64,000 nucleotides of DNA, from the NCBI RefSeq assembly GCF_900187855.1, contig NZ_FYEG01000001.1, positions 372,001-436,000 of the forward strand. Reading direction: 5' to 3'. This document shows, in pieces, positions 60,969 through 64,000 of this stretch (position 1 is the stretch's first letter; every line of letters starts with the position of its first letter). The DNA is from Actinomyces minihominis. Lineage in GTDB: Bacteria > Actinomycetota > Actinomycetes > Actinomycetales > Actinomycetaceae. The notes beneath the pieces were generated by a model. The model made no database searches and had not been told where the DNA came from. It was given only the letters and a program-made list of their open reading frames with translations. A program made the translations under genes and the position numbers.

Positions 60969-62585
60969 CTATCCCTGTGGTTCAACAACCACCAGCACCC
61001 CGGATCTGAGCAGTTCAGGAAGAGCTTCTTGCACCTCTTCGAGCACGTCATCACCGCTCTTACCAAGAAGGTGCGCTACGGCAGGGATCACTTGGTTGGG
61101 GGCCAGTTCACCCTCTGAAACCCCGATAAGCGCAGCTACCGCTGAAGAGACTGTTCGTTCCCGCCCTCCAGCACGTCCCTGGGTGACCCGGATCAGTTCG
61201 GGGTCAGACTGCCCGGGAACGTAGTAGCGCACTTCGCGAACATCGCCTTGGCGTTCAAAGACTGTACTTCCCCAGTCCTCAGGTAGTTGAAGATTTCCGA
61301 GGGCGGTTGCGACGGCCACGCCATCCAGCGGCTCACCTTCCGAAAGGTGCTCGGCCACGAACGTCAACTCACCCGGAGGCATACCGAGAGTGCGACCGAC
61401 TCGGATCGCAATCGATCCGAGTCCAACCCACCAGGCGCCCGCGCGGAAAAAGTCTTTCAACCACGTCTCATACTCTGCTGCCCACATTTCACGTGGGACG
61501 CCCTCACCCCACTGGTCCCGCATCCACCATTCGGCGTACTGGGCGACATCAATAAGATCGCGCTGCACCACCCAGGCATCGACGCTACGCCCATCAGCAA
61601 GCAGTGGTTCTGCCGCCTCTTCAACCCAGCGGCGGGGGCGGCGCTGCCACCGTTCCGGCTTGGCCTCGACCTCCCAGTTCGCCAGCATCTGCAGGGTGCC
61701 ACCATCATTGAGGTGCTGAACTGCGGTCTTCATAATTAAAGGAATGAGATTATCCCGGGACAGGCCCCCGTCCCGGTACTCAAGGTTGGCGCGCTTACGC
61801 ACAGCATCCGGAGTGATCACAAATGGCGGGTTTGAGGTGATCAGGTCAAAGCTTTCCCCTTCGACAGGTTCAAAGAGGGAGCCCTGCCTAACATCGACCT
61901 CAACCTGATTGAGCAGGGAGTTAAAGCGTGTGAAGTTGCAGGCCCTCTCTGAGATATCGGTGGCAACAACCCGCTTGGCGTGCGTGGCCAAGTAGAGGGC
62001 TAGAATCCCGCAACCAGTTCCCATATCCATGGCTGAAGAGACCTTTTGTCGCATGGTCATGCGCAGCAGGTTGGTCGAGGCCGAGGCGATGCCGAGAACG
62101 TAATCATCCGTTGGGGGACGCCCGGTTTGCACCTGTGATTGATCGGAGGCGACCCACCAGTTATGGGTGATAGTGCGCGCCTCTTCATCCTGAGGATCGG
62201 CGTCCCAGTTGGGGATGGTGGCCGCGTGAGGGCGCAGGTCCACAGTCGCACGAACCAGACCGTCTTCTTCGTCCTCAACTACGATTCCCAGGGCAACAGC
62301 CCCTTCGACACCAAGGTGGGGCAACGCATACGAGACGGAGCTGCGAACCATCGGCTGGGCCAAAATGAACAAGCTGGTCAAAACAGCCATCGCAGAGGTG
62401 TGATCACGCAGCTGCAGGATGGCAGGCACCATCTGGTCCCGTTCCATCGCAGACTTGGACATCGGTGACAGTAACGCGTCAACGCCCTCTACGGTCCACC
62501 CCGCTATCTCAAGATCCCCCCGGAGAAGATCAATCAGACCTACCTCAAGGTTCAGAAGCACCCCGGGCTCATTCATTTCAGTCAT
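60969..62585 (-). CDS. Class I SAM-dependent methyltransferase (RlmG/HemK-like)
   Basis: Methyltransferase of 538 aa. A helical N-terminal domain (about 1-150) precedes the Rossmann methyltransferase domain with SAMDMGTGCGILALYLA (SAM motif I) and the catalytic TSNPPFVITP motif (N-P-P-F), which marks N-methyltransferases acting on amide or base nitrogen. A long C-terminal domain of about 200 residues is characteristic of the actinobacterial group and has no assigned role. rRNA or protein glutamine methylation is possible. GGAGG lies 6 bp before the ATG at 62585; 62576 is an alternative start. It lies upstream of topA. Confidence 0.85.
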   Translation of the reverse strand: MTEMNEPGVLLNLEVGLIDLLRGDLEIAGWTVEGVDALLSPMSKSAMERDQMVPAILQLRDHTSAMAVLTSLFILAQPMVRSSVSYALPHLGVEGAVALGIVVEDEEDGLVRATVDLRPHAATIPNWDADPQDEEARTITHNWWVASDQSQVQTGRPPTDDYVLGIASASTNLLRMTMRQKVSSAMDMGTGCGILALYLATHAKRVVATDISERACNFTRFNSLLNQVEVDVRQGSLFEPVEGESFDLITSNPPFVITPDAVRKRANLEYRDGGLSRDNLIPLIMKTAVQHLNDGGTLQMLANWEVEAKPERWQRRPRRWVEEAAEPLLADGRSVDAWVVQRDLIDVAQYAEWWMRDQWGEGVPREMWAAEYETWLKDFFRAGAWWVGLGSIAIRVGRTLGMPPGELTFVAEHLSEGEPLDGVAVATALGNLQLPEDWGSTVFERQGDVREVRYYVPGQSDPELIRVTQGRAGGRERTVSSAVAALIGVSEGELAPNQVIPAVAHLLGKSGDDVLEEVQEALPELLRSGVLVVVEPQG

Positions 62586-62750
62586 CCCCCACCTCCGCCA
62601 TTACCCTGCCACAGACCACCGACATCAGCCGTTCTCGACGCACTTCCACCACCCACTAGAGATCGAAAGTCACCTTGGCCCTCGAAAATGTCGGCGGGTC
62701 GCTCTACCCTGATAGTGCCGAAGGTCTCAGACCGGATAGAAGGGGACGCT

Positions 62751-63110
62751 ATGGGAACGACCCAGGTTCAGGTCAAGCGAATCTACGAGGACGTGGAACC
62801 AAGCGATGGGGCGCGGGTCCTAGTCGACCGGCTCTGGCCGCGTGGCATCAGCAAAGAGCGGGCGGACCTGACCCTCTGGGCCAAAGAGGTGGCACCATCG
62901 ACTGATCTCCGTAAGTGGTACAACCACGATCCCGCCAAGTTTGCCGATTTCACGGCGAAGTACGAGGACGAACTGAAGAACCCACCCCAGTCTGACGAGT
63001 TTGCAAAGTTGGTTGAGATGGCAAAGGCGAGTCCACTCACCCTATTGACCGCCTCGAAGGCCGTGGATATTTCGGAAGCATCCGTACTGCAAAAGCTTCT
63101 GATGCCCTGA
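62751..63110 (+). CDS. DUF488 family protein
   Basis: Small protein of 119 aa with the DUF488 signature VLVDRLWPRGISKERADL followed by WAKEVAPSTDLRKWYNHDP and a C-terminal LLTASK segment. The family resembles phosphatase/rhodanese-like folds; its function is unknown. AAGGGGA lies before the ATG at 62751; the frame extends 21 codons upstream. The trans-sulfuration gene follows 25 bp later. Confidence 0.9.
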   Translation: MGTTQVQVKRIYEDVEPSDGARVLVDRLWPRGISKERADLTLWAKEVAPSTDLRKWYNHDPAKFADFTAKYEDELKNPPQSDEFAKLVEMAKASPLTLLTASKAVDISEASVLQKLLMP

Positions 63111-63135
63111 ACACTCCAGGGGTAGCCTCGTGACC

Positions 63136-64000
63136 ATGTCAAAGCCTTTTTCCCACAGTCAGCACACGGCCGTCGTGTCCCTTGGGCGCCCTCCCCGCGT
63201 AGACGGCGCCGCAGTCAACCCGCCCATTGCCATGACCTCAACCTTCGTTGGCAGTGACTACGTCACCCCCGAGAATCGGGTTTATGCCAGGTTTTCCAAT
63301 GCCTCCTGGGAACCTCTCGAAAAGGCCGTTGCGGCACTGGAAGGTTCCGAGGTTCCAGCTTTGGCCTACGCGTCGGGTCTTGCGGCTGTCTCGGCTGTCT
63401 TCGACCTGGTTCCCGGCGGTGGCACCATTGTCATCCCCACCGCCTCATACAACGGAACGGTCGGCCTGGCCCGCGCCCTAGCCGCCGAAAGCAAGATCCA
63501 GCTGCGTGAGGTCGACCCAATTGATACCGAAGCCACCATCGCAGCCATGGATGGCGCAGATCTGCTGTGGATCGAATCCCCTTCGAACCCTCTGCTGGAG
63601 GTCGCTGATCTTCCCACACTGATCAAAGCTGCCCGACAGCGCGGTCTGCTCGTGGCAGTCGACAACACATTTAGCACGCCTCTGCGCCAGCAACCGCTGC
63701 GCATCGGTGCGGATGTGGTGGTGCATTCAGCTACCAAGTTCATTTCGGGGCACTCCGATGTCATCCTCGGCATCGCCGTCACCAAAGACCCTGAGCTACG
63801 CCAGAAACTCCACGCACGGCGCAGCCTACGCGGCGGAATCCCTGGACCATTTGAGGCCTGGCTGGCACTGCGGGGACTTCGAACCATGGCGCTGCGTCTG
63901 GACCGTTCGGAAGCCTCGGCGCAAGCCCTGGCTGAACGCTGCGAAGCAAACCCTGAAATTTCGAGGGTTCGCTACCCCGGCCTTCCAACCGACCCCCATC
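63136..64000 (+). CDS. Trans-sulfuration PLP enzyme (cystathionine gamma-synthase/lyase family), 3' end outside window
   Basis: Cys/Met metabolism PLP-dependent enzyme, 288 codons visible before the right edge. It has TSTFVGSDYV, the SGLAAVSAVF phosphate loop, WIESPSNPLLEV, the AVDNTFSTPL aspartate segment and the PLP lysine in HSATKFISGHSD. Members make or break cystathionine or add sulfide to acyl-homoserine; the substrate-specific residues cannot be judged from this. A GTG two codons upstream (63130) is an alternative start. Confidence 0.92.
   Translation, partial: MSKPFSHSQHTAVVSLGRPPRVDGAAVNPPIAMTSTFVGSDYVTPENRVYARFSNASWEPLEKAVAALEGSEVPALAYASGLAAVSAVFDLVPGGGTIVIPTASYNGTVGLARALAAESKIQLREVDPIDTEATIAAMDGADLLWIESPSNPLLEVADLPTLIKAARQRGLLVAVDNTFSTPLRQQPLRIGADVVVHSATKFISGHSDVILGIAVTKDPELRQKLHARRSLRGGIPGPFEAWLALRGLRTMALRLDRSEASAQALAERCEANPEISRVRYPGLPTDPH

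Overview
The window looks like a chromosomal segment of a high-GC Gram-positive bacterium, most likely an Actinomycetaceae-type actinobacterium. Signs are a CarD regulator, the MEP isoprenoid genes ispD and ispF, a nitrobindin-type protein next to a YgfZ-like protein, tandem LytR-CpsA-Psr proteins, an LPXTG-anchored pullulanase, a topA-tmk-holB block and probable leaderless start codons. The genus is inference; no rRNA gene is present.

Layout. 0-7.2 kb is a surface-glycan region: three genes of a WbpB/WbpE/WbpD-type pathway (minus strand, the first cut by the window edge), a GT2 glycosyltransferase with its DUF2304 partner, two LCP glycopolymer transferases and galE. 7.3-13 kb holds a two-component system, the nitrobindin-like/YgfZ pair, an acyl-CoA dehydrogenase and a MutT hydrolase, followed by an 81-nt element that folds as a three-way junction behind a -10-like box and may be an unrecognised small RNA. 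13-31 kb is housekeeping and metabolism, nearly all on the minus strand: cytoplasmic pullulanase, purA, putA, rlmB, cysS, ispF (plus strand), an MFS transporter, ispD-carD, gpmA, a YdcF-like protein, an aldo/keto reductase and an anchored Asp-box protein.

31.2-36.1 kb is an accessory patch with damaged edges: a RelA/SpoT synthetase domain without its front half plus its small downstream partner, a YchJ-like gene without cysteines, a three-gene set (bacterial PH-like domain with zinc ribbon; SPFH protein with a SHOCT tail; membrane-anchored Ala/Glu coiled-coil protein) and a truncated HNH-nuclease lipoprotein. 36.1-38.6 kb is a PglE-PglC-PglD-like diacetylated amino-sugar and phosphoglycosyltransferase operon.

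38.7-47.5 kb carries a fused FAD/Fe-S lactate or glycolate oxidoreductase, a glucose/GlcNAc-type PTS permease (IIC-IIB-IIA) with divergent ptsH and ptsI, and a YceI protein. 47.5-51.2 kb is a secreted, sortase-anchored pullulanase paralogous to the cytoplasmic one. 51.5-53.8 kb is a sulfide:quinone-oxidoreductase-like, TusE/DsrC-like and DsrE2-like sulfur-relay operon. After a repeat-rich spacer and tRNA-Thr(CGT), 54.4-64 kb holds a lipoprotein peptidase, holB, tmk, topA, a methyltransferase, a DUF488 protein and the start of a trans-sulfuration enzyme.

How the genes fit together: the two pullulanases, the PTS, gpmA and the lactate oxidoreductase describe growth on alpha-glucans and sugars. 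The LCP proteins, galE, GT2 and the two amino-sugar clusters supply and attach wall glycopolymers. The sulfur operon and the SPFH set are the most unusual accessory functions.
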